Positions 33,661 through 44,993 of a stretch of DNA of 64,000 nt are shown piece after piece. Position 1 is the first letter of the stretch. Each line of letters starts with the position of its first letter. Both the position numbers and the translations under genes were made by a program. Below the pieces are notes generated by a model. It saw only the letters and a program-made list of their open reading frames with translations, was not told the DNA's origin and searched no databases. Source of the stretch: Stomoxys calcitrans. Lineage: Eukaryota > Arthropoda > Insecta > Diptera > Muscidae. Location: the NCBI RefSeq assembly GCF_963082655.1, contig NC_081553.1:155473441-155537440 (forward strand). Reading direction: 5' to 3'.

Positions 33661-35995
33661 AGCACTAGATTTAGTCAAGAAGGAAGATATTTCTTTTCGA
33701 CCAATGGCGCATGCTTGGATACCAAGGATTCCCTCAGATCCTGAATCGATACTTGCAAGGCTAAGGGAATGTTATCCCAATCTTTCAACCACCGACTGGG
33801 AGATTGGTAGATTGGATGAGGCTGGTGATCGGAGACATGCATTATTCGTACAAAACACCGGCTGTCGCAGACCCCAACAAGTCTGAAGGTGTTGTATCCT
33901 ACGGATTCAAGTTGAGCCAAGTATCCAGTGTCCTGAGGAAGAGTGGTTCCACTGTTTCTCACCTGCCTCTGGATGCGTACGGTAGCTCATCATGACAAGA
34001 TCTAACGAATCTTGTGAGGATGAACTCCTGGTGGAATCAGAAGATGAGGCTAACACAACAGTGGTGGAAGATCTGAATCTTGACTATGGTCCGGTTTCTA
34101 CAGATAAATCTCCACCATTGTAAGGCAGCTTCGGCGGCACTAAAGGTCCTCCTGATGGTAAGGGGACTTGACATGCTTCTTATCCAGGAACAATGGGTGT
34201 GTGGAGGAATGGTTCATGAACTAAGAATTCCGGGATTTAAACTTCTCAAGGGCACAAGGAATGGGAGACACAGAGCCTGCATTCTTGCAAAGAGTAGTCT
34301 AAATGTTTTTCTTCTTCCGTCGCTAAGCACTGAAAATTTAGTAGAACTGGCTGGGTTCTCCATATATGGCACACGATTCAGCGATGCCGCCTTCAAACCT
34401 TAAGTCGCTGGTTGAAGCCGCTACTGTACAGAAGAAGAGCCTCATTGTAGGAAGTGATGCTAATGCACATCAGCTGCTTATTTGTAATAAAGGAGAGAAA
34501 ATACTGCAGAAGTGGTCCCCCGGCTAAACAGAAGAAATGCGGATTGGAATAAATTTCGGCAAAAATTCTGCACGTCTATCCCTTCTAAACAAGAAAAGGA
34601 AGTGGAAACTACGGAGAATATAGACATAGTGGTCAAGCGGACCACGAAGATCTTGAAAGACTCGCTTGTGTCAGCATGTCCTAGTGCCAAGCCAAGGGGC
34701 AAATAGAACTGGTTGGTCTAGGGGAGGACTGCAGAATACTCTTCAACAGAGCAAAAGCCCCAAGAGCACCACGAGAAAATATAAGGGCGACCTGAGAAAG
34801 CCTCAGAACAAATCCTGGTAAGAATTCTGCAGCTCCGAGGAGGATACATCTGAGACCTATAGACTAAGAAAATTTCTGATCTCGAGACCTATTTCGGTGG
34901 GGTATATTCAGAAGTCAGAGATGTATGGATAATGAAACCACCCTTATCGACCTAGTCGGCTACATAGAGGGTTCTTACGCTGTCAAGGAATGGCATTGAA
35001 GGTGCTTTCAACAATGTAAAACCGACGTCAATCATGAAAGGGTTCGAGTTACTAGGCATCAACTCTACCGTAAGAAAGTTTATTAATCAATCCCATGGCA
35101 GCCGGTTGTACGTACCGGATTGAACCGATGGAGTTCTCCATAGGCAAGGTCTGCCCCCTCAGTGTACAACACACTGCTACAACAACAACAACAACAACAA
35201 CAAAGTTTATTAATAACTTACTTACTAATAGATGCATTACGACAGGCTTGGGATCTGTGGATATAAAAAGATGGGTCAGCAGAGCAACAACTCAAGGAGG
35301 TGTACAAAGAGGTGTGTAACAATATGTTATTTTCTCTGGAAGAAAAAGGTGTAAAAGTGGTTGCGTATGCTGATGACGTGACAATTGCGGTTAGCGGAAA
35401 GTTTTCCAGCACTCTAAGAGATACACCTCAGGAACTCTTCGTGCAACAGCAAAGTGGGCTACCGAAAGTGGTCTAGGTAAAAATCCGTGCAAGACAGAAG
35501 TAGTTCTTTTTAGCAGGAGGAACTTCAAATCCAACATTTTGGAAAGAGCAAGAAAACCAACTCTTGCCCAATACAGACTTGAAGAGGTCTACAGCTTTGC
35601 TGTCATTGGCTAGAACAGACGTCTCAGTCATTGTGTCCATCGTGACAGGTCACGGTCTAATCGGAAAACATGCTGACAGACTGAAAGATGCCAGAAACGA
35701 CTTTTGCAAAAGATGTGAGGACATCAAAGAAGAAAAGACTATAGAACACCTTTTGTGTGTGTGTCCCGCGCTGGCAGTCAGAAGGAGTTCCACTTTAGGT
35801 TCTCATTTCTTTGAGAACCTGTCTGATTTGTCGGGCATTCGCAAGTTAGTGGGCTTTTTAAAGCGATCTGTATGGTTCAACGGTAGGAACTAGAAGAAAT
35901 CTTCTTTCTTCTGTCCCTGTGGTATCACAATCGAAGAAAACGTGTAAGTGAGTCTGATGGCAGATTGCCACTTAAACCTAGCCTAACACCAGTAC
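33661..35995 (+). pseudogene. Family B non-LTR retrotransposon, main part: ORF1, endonuclease, partial RT, C terminus
   Basis: Plus strand, resuming after the family A insertion. 33665-33900: ORF1 segment (HAWIPRIPSDPESILARLRE). 34080-34403: endonuclease start (VRFLQINLHHCKAA, LLIQEQWVCGGM) with the catalytic Glu in QEQW, then a frameshift to GSDANAHQ near 34450 (the Asp-Ala-Asn region). 35040-35420: RT remains, interrupted by a small retroposon at 35088. At about 35550 an internal deletion joins the thumb to the ORF2 end (35564-35893: SALLSLARTDVSV, RCEDIKEEKTIEHLLCVCPAL, ending FNGRN and stop). The 3' tail near 35980 is CCTAGCCTAAC. Frameshifted, not functional. Confidence 0.75.
35088..35201 (+). 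mobile_element. Short (CAA)n-tailed retroposon with TSD
   Basis: Second copy of the element at 83-183, in plus orientation, ending in about seven CAA repeats (35179-35201). Perfect 13-bp duplication AAAGTTTATTAAT at 35075-35087 and 35202-35214, interrupting the reverse transcriptase of family B. Body about 90 bp with the palindrome-like TTGTACGTACCGG near the 5' end. Confidence 0.8.
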
Positions 35996-36175
35996 CGGGT
36001 GAACCGGGTCCTTGGAGCCTATATAAACCATATGTTAAGGAACAGGTGGATAAATTGTGGGTCCCATGACATAAATGTAAGGGAGAAAGTGGCACGCCAC
36101 AGGGGGGCATTTTATCGCCACTACTTTGGGTGATCACCATTATTAACCTATTATTCAGACAAAGTCGGATCATAT
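35996..36175 (+). pseudogene. Family A RT fragment
   Basis: Plus-strand piece with KCKGES then TPQGGILSPLLWV, the QGG-x-LSP motif of non-LTR reverse transcriptases, like 33400-33330 (minus). It stops at about 36175. Confidence 0.6.
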
Positions 36176-36675
36176 TGTTAATCGTAGCTGGGTTAGTGGT
36201 GGTTTGTGTTTTTTTTTTGGAATTGCGTGTGGTGCCATTGCCTTAGAATTTTTGTTTTGATTGATCAGTCGTCCACATTTTGTAAGACATTCATCAATCA
36301 ATCGGACCGAAATTGCTACGAATTCGTGCCAATTCGGTGAAACGTAACATTTCCCTCAGCCGTGCCGTTCCGATAACATGACAACCACTTCTTTCGGGTA
36401 TCGCGTTGAAACTCCATTTAAGAAAAACAAACGGAAAATTTGCCGAAATGTGTTCGTTTCATCAAAACTTGTTTTTCAATCTAGGGAAAATTTACATTTC
36501 GGGACGCCCATTGAGAGCACAATCACAGTCGCACAATCACAATAAATGCGACCGCCAAACTTCTAAAGGTAAATGAGTGTTTGTTAGTGTTAGTGATGTT
36601 GCTCACATGTATTTACTCTGGGTGGAAAAAAATAAAGTGATTGTGGATGCATAAGTAAGAAATTATTTTTTATAT
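36176..36675. other. Unassigned 0.5 kb
   Basis: No protein or repeat recognised. Confidence 0.3.
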
Positions 36676-36912
36676 ATGGGTTGCCCAAAAAGTAATTGCG
36701 GATTTTTCATATAGTCGGAGTTGACAAATTTTTTCACAGCTTGTGACTCTGTAATTGCATTCTTTCTTCTGTCAGTTATCAGCTGTTACATTTAGCTTGC
36801 TTTAGAAAAAAAGTGTAAAAAAAGTATATTTGATTAAAGTTCATTCTAAGTTTTATTAAAAATGCATTTACTTTCTTTTAAAAAATCCGCAATTACTTTT
36901 TGGGCAACCCAA
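36676..36912 (+). mobile_element. Mariner-derived MITE, 237 bp
   Basis: Second copy of the MITE, opposite orientation to 25378-25614 and the same length. The first base of the left terminal repeat is mutated (ATGGGTTGCCC). The right end GGGCAACCCAA is followed by TA. Internal sequence is nearly identical to the other copy. Confidence 0.88.
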
Positions 36913-37480
36913 TAAATAAATAAAAATACTTGAAAGGAAAATATATATTTCTTTCACAACAACTAGCTCAATCAATCTGTACGAAATAAAAAGGTTTGTG
37001 AAAGAATGTGTTGTTCTTTTGGTCTGCAATTACAACAAGAATATTTGGATAATGTGGAAGATGAAGGCAAAGGCTTTTGGAAAGTTGCGTTTATTTAACT
37101 TATAACAGTGAAAATACTGCAAAATCTAATTATTGTTATAAATAAATGCTGAATTTGTCTCTTTTTAAATTGTTTGTGTTTCATTATTTATTATTTACGA
37201 AGGGGTGGGTTTTGGTTGAAATTACATCCAACATACATGAATTTCAGTATGACCCAAACACTCACATTTTTGTGTATACATGCACGTAAGCAGCTGATAA
37301 ATTGTTTGATGCCATATTAATTTTTATATGTAAATGGCAACATTTTGGCCAAAGAAACCCAAAAAAATTAAATGTGGTAACCTTGTCAAACCACTGAAAG
37401 AACGAATTTCGGAAAATTTTCCACAAAGAAGAACGTAGTACCAGCCTTATGTCGGTAAGACATCAAATCTGATATCGGAT
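36913..37480. other. Unassigned AT-rich stretch
   Basis: Nothing recognised. Confidence 0.3.
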
Positions 37481-37975
37481 GATTCATGCGATTGTCGGAC
37501 CGAAATCGGAAAATTTTTTTAGCTGGGTTGGTGTATATTGGTGGTTGTAGGAGAAATTATTATGCAAAATTTCAGCTGACCCGAAAGAGAATAAGCCACT
37601 AGTTAGGAAGTAAAATTGGGACGTCGGATTATATGGAAGTTTTATCAGGCTATAAACCGGTTCAAACAACACTTGTCAAAAATGTTGAAGGTTGTAGGAG
37701 AAATTATGCAAAATTTCGGCTAAATCAGATGAGATTTGCACTCTCTAAGGGATTAAAAATTACAATCAGGAGTTCGGTTCATAAGGGAGCTATACATGAT
37801 TATGGACAGATTGAGACTATACTTGACATGAATGTTGGAGGTCATGAAAAACAGGCTTGCAAAATTTGAAACAAAGTGGATGAGAATTGCGCTGTCAAGA
37901 AATTAATTCGGGAGATTGATAAAGTCCGATATAAATAGCGATTAAAAATAAATATAATTGGCTTTGAATCCTGCT
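37480..37975 (+). repeat. Highly divergent family T-like units
   Basis: Retains phrases such as 'caaaatttcagct', 'gttatggacagattgagac' and 'tgttggaggtcatga', with unit spacing similar to family T but much more divergence. No termini. Confidence 0.45.
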
Positions 37976-38127
37976 CTATATTGTAAACGTAATGACAAAA
38001 TTAATATGTATATCACTTGCTTTAGAACAAAGCCTAATATTACCATTGGTATTAACAAAACTTAATGTAGCTTTGAATTAGGTTTATTTGACACATTTTT
38101 TTATAGAACTGTCAAATAGACCTATTT

Positions 38128-38365
38128 TGAGGCTTGGCTTACCCTTTCGGGTCGACGCAGTCCGATTTAGGGACGTGGGCGAAAAACGAGAATGTTACAC
38201 TGTGGAAGATCGAAACAGTCGGTAGGATGCCGAAAATTCTATGGAAAAATCTGGATCGTGATAGGACGAGGCTATTATTGAAAGGAAGTAAGAAGGAGGC
38301 CAGTATAGCTTTTGGTGTCATAACGGGATACATAGGACTTCGAGCTCATTTATGCAAATTATACT
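38128..38365 (+). pseudogene. Family A fragment, ORF2 C-terminal region
   Basis: Plus frame with PFGSTQSDLGTWAKNE, then LWKIETVGRMPKILW and LLLKGSKKEASIAFGVITGYIGLRAHLCK, the post-RNase H block found also at 32411-32200 and 63996-63757. It then switches into T-like sequence. Confidence 0.65.
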
Positions 38366-38975
38366 GTTTAAGATTCTTAATGGGCAGATCGGTCTATATA
38401 GCACCTATATCTTCATGTAGTTCGGTATGGACCAAACTAGTTGCGGAAGTCAACAGGATGTCACAGATGTACATTTCAATAAAATATATGTGGCAGCTTT
38501 ATCTAATTATGGCTCGATATGAACCATTTTCGATTCGGATATCGGGGGCCCAAGTACAACTCGCAATTTCCAATTTCAGTGAAAAGGGACAATAAAAGCG
38601 GCTTTTATGGGTATATCAAAATATAGTCCGTATAGCTGGTTCAATAACTTAGCCTGCGTGTAAACAAAACGTGAATCTGTGCCAAACTTTAGCTTAATAT
38701 CTGAATTTTAGATTACACAGACGGGCGGACACATGACATAATTAAATCGTCTTAGAATTTTACCACGATCAATTATATATATACTTTGTGGGGTCGAAAA
38801 TGGATACTTCGATGAGTTGCAAACGGAATTACTAACATAATATCCCCCTATCCTATAGTGGTGGGTATAAAAATACATGGAGTTTGTTGCTGGATCCTTT
38901 TTGTTTCTGCCTAGAAAGAGAAAGGGTATACGAGATTCTGCCGTACCGGACTTAGTTCGCATTCACTTGTTTTGA
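38366..38975 (+). repeat. Divergent family T-like copy
   Basis: Begins with 'cagatcggtctatat' and contains 'acgggcggacacatgac', 'atatatatactttgtggggtc' and 'ctatagtggtgggtata'. It then ends in a minus-type terminus '(cgg)acttagttcgcattcacttgt' at about 38974, so two divergent copies may be fused. Confidence 0.45.
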
Positions 38976-39254
38976 CCTTAAGACGAAACTTTTTAAAATC
39001 TGTTGTCTAATATGTTTTCGATATCAAGTTAACGAAAGTTAACCCTAAAGTTATTTCATGTTAATTTAGAATTTATGTTTGAGTTCGCGAAAATAACAAA
39101 TCCGTAAACCAAAAAAATTTGCATTTTAAAGATTTTTATTTTGCCGGAGCGTATTTTGAAATTGGAAACCGCTCCGCTCCAGGTTCCAAAAATTCCGCTC
39201 CCCCTCCGGCAAAAGTAGGCCTGCTCCGCTTCGCTCTGAGTCCCTGCATAAGAC
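38976..39254. other. Unassigned, with a GC-rich 'ccgctcc' stretch
   Basis: 39145-39240 has repeated 'cgctcc/ggagcg' phrases in an otherwise AT-rich context. Open frames are present on the minus strand, but nothing is recognised. Confidence 0.3.
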
Positions 39255-40440
39255 TCGCATAGACGTTTTCGTCCATTGTAATACCACTGGAACAAGATTG
39301 GTCTTTATAATTTTGTTCACAACCCCCCTTTGTGACCATATATCATTCGTTGCCCTTGTGATCTGAAGACTTTATATACATGTCGCTAGAGGCATACCCA
39401 CTTGTTCACCGTAGTTCCTGGTCTCGTCTGCTCTATAATTTCCTGGGAAATCTCTGTGGACCGGCACCCAGAACAAGTGAATTTTGAATTGTTCATCTCG
39501 TTGAGAGATATGCGACAGTCGAGGGTGGTTTTTGAATTCAGAAATACATTCTCCAGGGATTAAATGGATGCCTGACTGTCTGAGAGATATTTATGCCAAT
39601 CGTCGTTATGACATTATATCTTAGCCATTCCAGCATTTCTTTAATTGCAAACATCTCCGCTTGATGCACACTGCAGTGGTCGGATAACCTTCTCAATTTC
39701 ACCAATTCTAGTTCTTCAGGGAACTCCCACCTGGTCGTCTTGGTTTAAGCCATCCGTATAGAAATCTATGTAACTTCTATGATTAGGGATATTGTAGTTC
39801 CAATGGGTTCTATCAAGAGTAGTGGTACAGTACTTGTTATCAAAAAGCGGGTCAGGAAATGTGTAATCCACACTGCCTGGGATATTGGATAATGTAGGAA
39901 GGATAACACAGAGTGCATTACCAAAGAGAAAGATCCATTAGCCTCAAAGCAGTGGTCGCAGAAATGTGTCTAGCTATAATGTCCAGTTGTATTAGTTGTA
40001 GCATTGAATTCAGTGCATCATTGTTTCATCTTCAGTGCGGATGTGATGCACAAACAAACCAACCATTGGATCTGGCTGAATATTGGACAGTGGGTGGTTT
40101 TTTGAAGCGCCGCCCACCAACTTTATAGGTCTGACAACTGCAGTATATACCCAGTGCTTGATCCGCGATTTGTACACCCCTTTTTTGCCAATAGCTCTCT
40201 TGAAGGTGTATAGGACAAAAGTTGCCTTTCTTGACCTTTCCAAAATCCTGTCTAGCTAAACATCCATGTTTTTAGCGATTTCTGTTAATGGAACATTCAC
40301 TCCTTCCAAGGAGACAGGTGCCACTGTAGGTAACTTGCATCTCCTGCTAAAAATAACTACTTCTGTCTTGCACTGATTTACGCCAAGACCACTTTCGGTA
40401 GCCCACTGCGCTGTCGCACGTAAAGCTCTCTGAAGCATAT
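39255..40440 (-). pseudogene. Family B RT/RNase H remains, minus strand
   Basis: From 40440 downward: GLGVNQCKTEVVIFSRRCKLPTVAPVSL (post-palm RT), SRKATFVLYTFKRAIGKKG (thumb), degraded RNase H around 39750-39400 (sense LSRISQRDE-like and VPGH regions only in broken frames), then a deletion joining to the 3' UTR near 39260. Heavily decayed. Confidence 0.6.
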
Positions 40441-41045
40441 CTCTAGGTTAGGTTTGATTAGGTTGAAAAGATGGTACTGATATTCCACATGGCAATAACA
40501 AAATTACGTCAATCTAACATTGTGCTTCTGGTAGCAGTGTCTCGAACTAAAATGCCCCCTGTGGAATGTCTTGTGTCACTGTCTCCCTTATATATTTGTC
40601 ATGCGACCAGCAGTTGGCTGGATGTCCTATAGTTTTGAGTAGAAAGGAAGTAAGACCTATAGTTTTCGGCGTGTATTTTAGTTCTACGCAAGCTGTGAAA
40701 ATAGTGACCTGGTAGTCGGCCTCCTTCTGTAGTAATGCCGAAAATATTCCATCAGGTCCGGGTGGCTTAAATGGTTGCAAGATCCTCAAAACTTCTTTTA
40801 TTATTTCAAGATTCCGGTGTCTCTTTGAGTCCCGCCGTATCATGTGGAAAATGCGTTTTTATAAAAAGCCTAAACATGTCCCCCGTTGTCTCTACTCTCA
40901 CTCCCATGTCGTCTACTAACGTTTTAGTTTGGATATGGGGTTTTGAGAGAAACTTAGCGGCGTCACTTACGCATGTTTTGCCGGACCACAAACGAAGACT
41001 TGTAAGTCCCAACAACTAGGTGACCAACTTTAGGGGCCTGTGCCC
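40441..41045 (-). pseudogene. Family A fragment abutting family B, minus strand
   Basis: Starts at the left with the family A tail (ggttaggtttgattaggttgaaaaga), then jumps by deletion into the RT: on the minus strand PHIQTKTLVDDMGVRVETTG, then LQPFKPPGPDGIFSALLQKEAD (RT motif 1) at about 40780-40710, and FLLKTIGHP. Most of the RT and all of RNase H are deleted. Confidence 0.6.
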
Positions 41046-41159
41046 GGATAACCTAAGGCTTGGAAATTTTGCACACGATCTCGCTAACCACTAACCACAA
41101 CTCTTACCATTCCAAATTTCAAAGTGACATTTCTACCCGTTCTCACACGGTATATATAT

Positions 41160-41790
41160 ATTGCTCTGCTATTAAAACGATATCAAGATATGGTCCGGTT
41201 CGGACCACAATTAAATTATATATTGGAGACCTGTGTAAAATTTCAGCCAATTCGTATAAGAATTGTGCCCATTGGGGCTCACGAAGTAAAATAGAGAGAA
41301 CGATTTATATGGGATCTGTATCGGGCTATAGACCGATTCAGACCATAATAAACACGTTTGTTGATGGTCGTGAGAGGATCCGTCGTACAAAATTTCAGGC
41401 AAATCGGATAATAATTGCGACCTCTAGAGGCTCAAGAAGTCAAGATCCCAGATCGGTTTATATGACAGCTATATCAGGTTATGAACCGATTTGAACCATA
41501 TTTGGCACAGTTGTTGGATATCATAACAAAATACTACGTGCCAAAATTCATTCAAATTGGATAAGAATTGCGCACTCTAGAGGCTCAAGAAGTCAAGACC
41601 CAAGATCGGTTTATATGACAGCTATATAAGGTTATGGACCGATTTAAACCATACTTGGCACAGTTGTTGGGTATCATATCAAAACACGTCGTGCGAAATT
41701 CCATTCCAATCGGATAAGAATTGCGCCCTCTAGAGGCTCAAGAAATCAAGACCCAAGATCGGTTTATATGGCAGCTATATCAGGTTATAA
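41160..41790 (+). repeat. Family T repeat, both ends missing
   Basis: Starts inside the family ('ttgctctgctattaaaacga') and stops at 'caggttataa' (41790). Four units, nearly the same sequence as 42605-43375. Confidence 0.7.
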
Positions 41791-42040
41791 GGCAGTAACA
41801 TTTTTGAAAGCCAATTCAAATTCGACCTACCCTACTGATAATTTGTTATAATTTTTAATAAAATCTCTTGTTCATCACCTTTTTGTAGTGTTTTCTATAG
41901 GATCAAACCAAAAATATGATAAAACTCTATTTTTATTTTTGGGCACAAAAATAGGTCGTTGGAACCATAGTGGAACCATGTTAGCAATGGCTATGTCTAC
42001 AAGGATCTATTGATCACGTAATTTTCTTCCAGTCATATTC
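41791..42040 (-). pseudogene. Small gypsy fragment
   Basis: Contains the same block as 17380-17500 ('gtgttttctat...ggatcaaaccaaaa', 'atttttgggcacaaaaataggtcgttggaaccatagtg'), i.e. the integrase end of the Osvaldo-like family, directly joined to a truncated T repeat. Confidence 0.5.
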
Positions 42041-42481
42041 CACAAAAATGCATGACAGGCCGTAATAAATAATTGCATTAAATAAAAAGCAAGCAAATTT
42101 TTCATTTCAGCAGATTGTTATTTCAATATTTTAGCAGAATTTTGGAGTCGCGAATATGATCTCAACTCCGGACAAAGAAGAAACAATTCAACAAACAAAC
42201 AATTCAACAAAACAATTTTCCTTAAAATAATTTTTTTAATAATGTCCGTCGACCCATCTGTCTGTCCATGTATTTGTATTTGTATTTTATTATGATAAAA
42301 CCCATACAAAAGACAGTGTCTTATATAAAGCATGGGTTAGTAAATTGATAAATACAATGAGTTCAACAAATTTTCATTTAAATAGAACAATAATTGGTAC
42401 AAAATATTTAACAATTTGAGCAAAGTTACTGATACAATATTTAAGTTAAAATAAAAGGTTTAAACAAAATAAAAAAAGAAG
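42041..42481. other. Unassigned noncoding DNA
   Basis: AT-rich, no feature recognised. Confidence 0.3.
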
Positions 42482-43971
42482 AACAAGTAAAAGCGTGCTA
42501 AGTTCGGCCGGGCCGAATCTTATATCCCCTTCACCATGGATCGCATTTGTCGAGTTCTTTTCCCGGCATCTCTTCTTAGGCAAAAAAGGATATAAGAAAA
42601 GAGTTGCTCTGCTATTAAAATGATATCAAGATATGGTCCGGTTGGGACCACAATTAAATTATATGTTGGAGACCTGTGTAAAATTTCAGCCAATTCGTAT
42701 AAGAATTGCGCCCATTGGGGCTCACGAAGTAAAATAGAGAGCACGATTTATATGGGATCTGTATCGGGCTATAGACCGATTCAGACCATAATAAAAAGGT
42801 TTTTTGATGGTCATGAGAGGATCCATCGTACAAAATTTCAGGCATATCGGATAATAATTGCGACCTCTAGGGGTCAAGAAGTTAAGATCCCAGATCGGTT
42901 TATATGGCAGCTATATCAGGTTATGCACAGATTTGAACCTTATTTGACACAGTTGTTGAAAGTAAAAATAAAATACGTCATGCAAAATTTCAGCTAAATC
43001 GGATAGGAATTGCGCCCTCTAGAAGCTCAAGAATTTAAACCCCAGATCTGTTTATATGACAGCTATATCAGGTTATGAGCCGATTTGAACCATACTTGGC
43101 ACAGTTGTTGGATATCATAACAAAACACGTCGTGCAAAAATTCATACAAATCGGATAAGAATTGTGCCCTCTAGAGGCTCAAGAAGTCAAGACCCAAGAT
43201 CGGTTTATATGGCAGCTATATCAGGTTATGGACCGATTTAAACCATACTTGGCACAGTTGTTGGGTATCATAACAAAACACGTCGTGCGAAATTCCATTC
43301 CAATCGGATAAGAATTGCGCCCTCTAGAGGCTCAAGAAATCAAGACCCAAGATCGGTTTATATGGCAGTTATATCAGGTTATAAACCGATTTGAACCAAA
43401 CTTGGCACAGTTGTTGGATATCGTAACAAAACACGTCGTGCAAAATTTCATTGTGATCGGATAAGAATTGCGCACGCTAGAGGCTCAAGAAGTCAAGACC
43501 CAAGATCGGTTTATATGGCAGCTATATCAGGTTATGAACCGATTTCAACCATACTTGTCACAGTTGTTGGATATCAGAACAAAATACGTCGTGCGAAGTT
43601 TCATCCCAATCGGATAAGAATTGCGTACTCTAGAGGCTCAAGAACTCAAGACCCAAGATCGGTTTATATGGCAGCTATATCAAAACATGGACCGATATTG
43701 CCCATTTACAATACCAACCGACCTACACTAATAAGAAGTATTTGTGCAAAATTTCAAGCGGCTAGCTTTACTCCTTCGGAAGTTAGCGTGCTTTCGACAG
43801 ACAGACGGACGGACGGACGGACGGACAGACGGACGGACATGGCTAGATCGACACAAAATGTCACGACGATCAAGAATATATATACTTTATGGGGTCTCAG
43901 ACGAATATTTCGAGTAGTTACAAACAGAATGACGAAATTAGTATACCCCCCATCTTATGGTGGAGGGTATA
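42482..43971 (+). repeat. Family T repeat, longest end-to-end copy
   Basis: Both family termini present. Unit anchors at 42757, 42909, 43061, 43214, 43367, 43520 and 43673, so the period is 152-153 bp over seven units. The consensus unit carries 'gatcggtttatatggcagct', 'atcaggttatgaaccgattt', 'ttggcacagttgttggatat', 'acacgtcgtgcaaaatttca' and 'gaattgcgc.ctctagaggc'. A GACG/GACA tract is at 43797-43838, followed by the conserved core and TA-rich tract. It is not coding: a TGA in the consensus frame is only occasionally mutated away, which explains the long open frame at 43515-44063. Confidence 0.85.
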
Positions 43972-44309
43972 ATAAAATCTTGGTATGTACAAAAAGAGCA
44001 TTAATCCAAATAGACTTTTCTGTGAACAATGCCCAAGTATTTAATTATTTGTATTGGAACTAAACAATTGTTTTTTTAACATTATTTGAAAATAACCCAC
44101 TTTCAAATAATGTTGATTATTTCAAATAGCGTGGCTTATTTTTTCTTCGGCAGAAATGTCAAACATTAGCATAGTGAGTTTTACCAGCGTAAAAACTATC
44201 TCCAGAGCATTTTTACATCTCACCATACTGATTTGCTATCGTTTGGCACACGATATCGTCTCTGGCTTTGAATTTTTAACGTCAGGGACGCCAGATATTT
44301 CCCACCATG

Positions 44310-44502
44310 TTATCAGTAATTTTGCGAAAGGCACTATACACGGAAATTGAAAAGTATGGGAAAACTAAACATGAATGTTCACAAAAATGTCTCCACGTTT
44401 GAGGCGATTCTTTGCAAAAGCCCGAACATTGCTTTGGTAAAAATCGAGTTACCTTCGCAACCATAGATCCCTAATTAAAAATATCTCTTCCAGTAATATC
44501 AG
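44310..44502 (+). repeat. Left copy of a direct repeat flanking the BEL element
   Basis: Starts 'ttatcagtaattttgcgaaa' and contains 'gaatgttcaca.aaatgt' and 'tttggtaaaaa.cga', 'atagatccct'. The same phrases recur in order at 51141-51345 beyond the BEL element. Diverged (roughly three quarters identical by eye). Confidence 0.6.
44498..44502. repeat. BEL target-site duplication, left (ATCAG)
   Basis: ATCAG at 44498-44502 matches ATCAG at 51141-51145 immediately beyond the other LTR. Five bases is the usual BEL/Pao range. Confidence 0.85.
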
Positions 44503-44993
44503 TGAAGAAACGTGGGGGGATCTTTCAGTGTGCAGAGATGGGAACCACCATATATAACTCTGAAGATTCCTAGTGGAGAAGAGTGGACTGTAGGGTTTGT
44601 TGTTGTTGGAAGTTATTATTTCTCAATAGAGAGAAATAATAACGTCGTTGTAGCAGTTGCCCAAAATGATAAAACAAAAAAACAATAGCCGTATGAGTTC
44701 AACTTTCAACGTTATAAATTTTATTTAAAGTAATAAAAAAGTAGAGAAGAGAAGAGATGCTCACCTTTTCGTGGTTGTGCCAGAAGTGAAGCAAGTGTAA
44801 CTTCACATACGAAAGGGAGATATTTTAGTACTTACAAACTAAGTGCCTATTCTATTACCACTTAGCATATGTGGTAGGGAAATTTAAATACATCTCTTAG
44901 ATAATTCACAATAACAGACGTTAGGAAATTCAATTTCATTTAAATAGTTCAAATTCATGTAAATAGTTAAGGACAAAACTTCAATTTTGTCCA
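44503..44993 (-). mobile_element. BEL/Pao 3' LTR, 491 bp
   Basis: On the minus strand begins TGGACAAAATTG and ends TTTCTTCA, i.e. TG...CA. Identical by eye to the other LTR except for 143 extra bases at 44624-44766. The extra block completes an inverted repeat (ttattatttctc / gagaaataataa around 44614-44640) and contains an AATAAA on the minus strand near 44719-44725, a candidate poly(A) signal. Confidence 0.92.

Noticed and set aside
43515..44063. 182-codon open frame with 51-residue repeats in family T
   Set aside because: The 153-bp unit is a multiple of three, so any frame looks like a protein repeat. The usual unit has a TGA in this frame (cgatttgaacc), lost here by one substitution. 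No start context or known domain.
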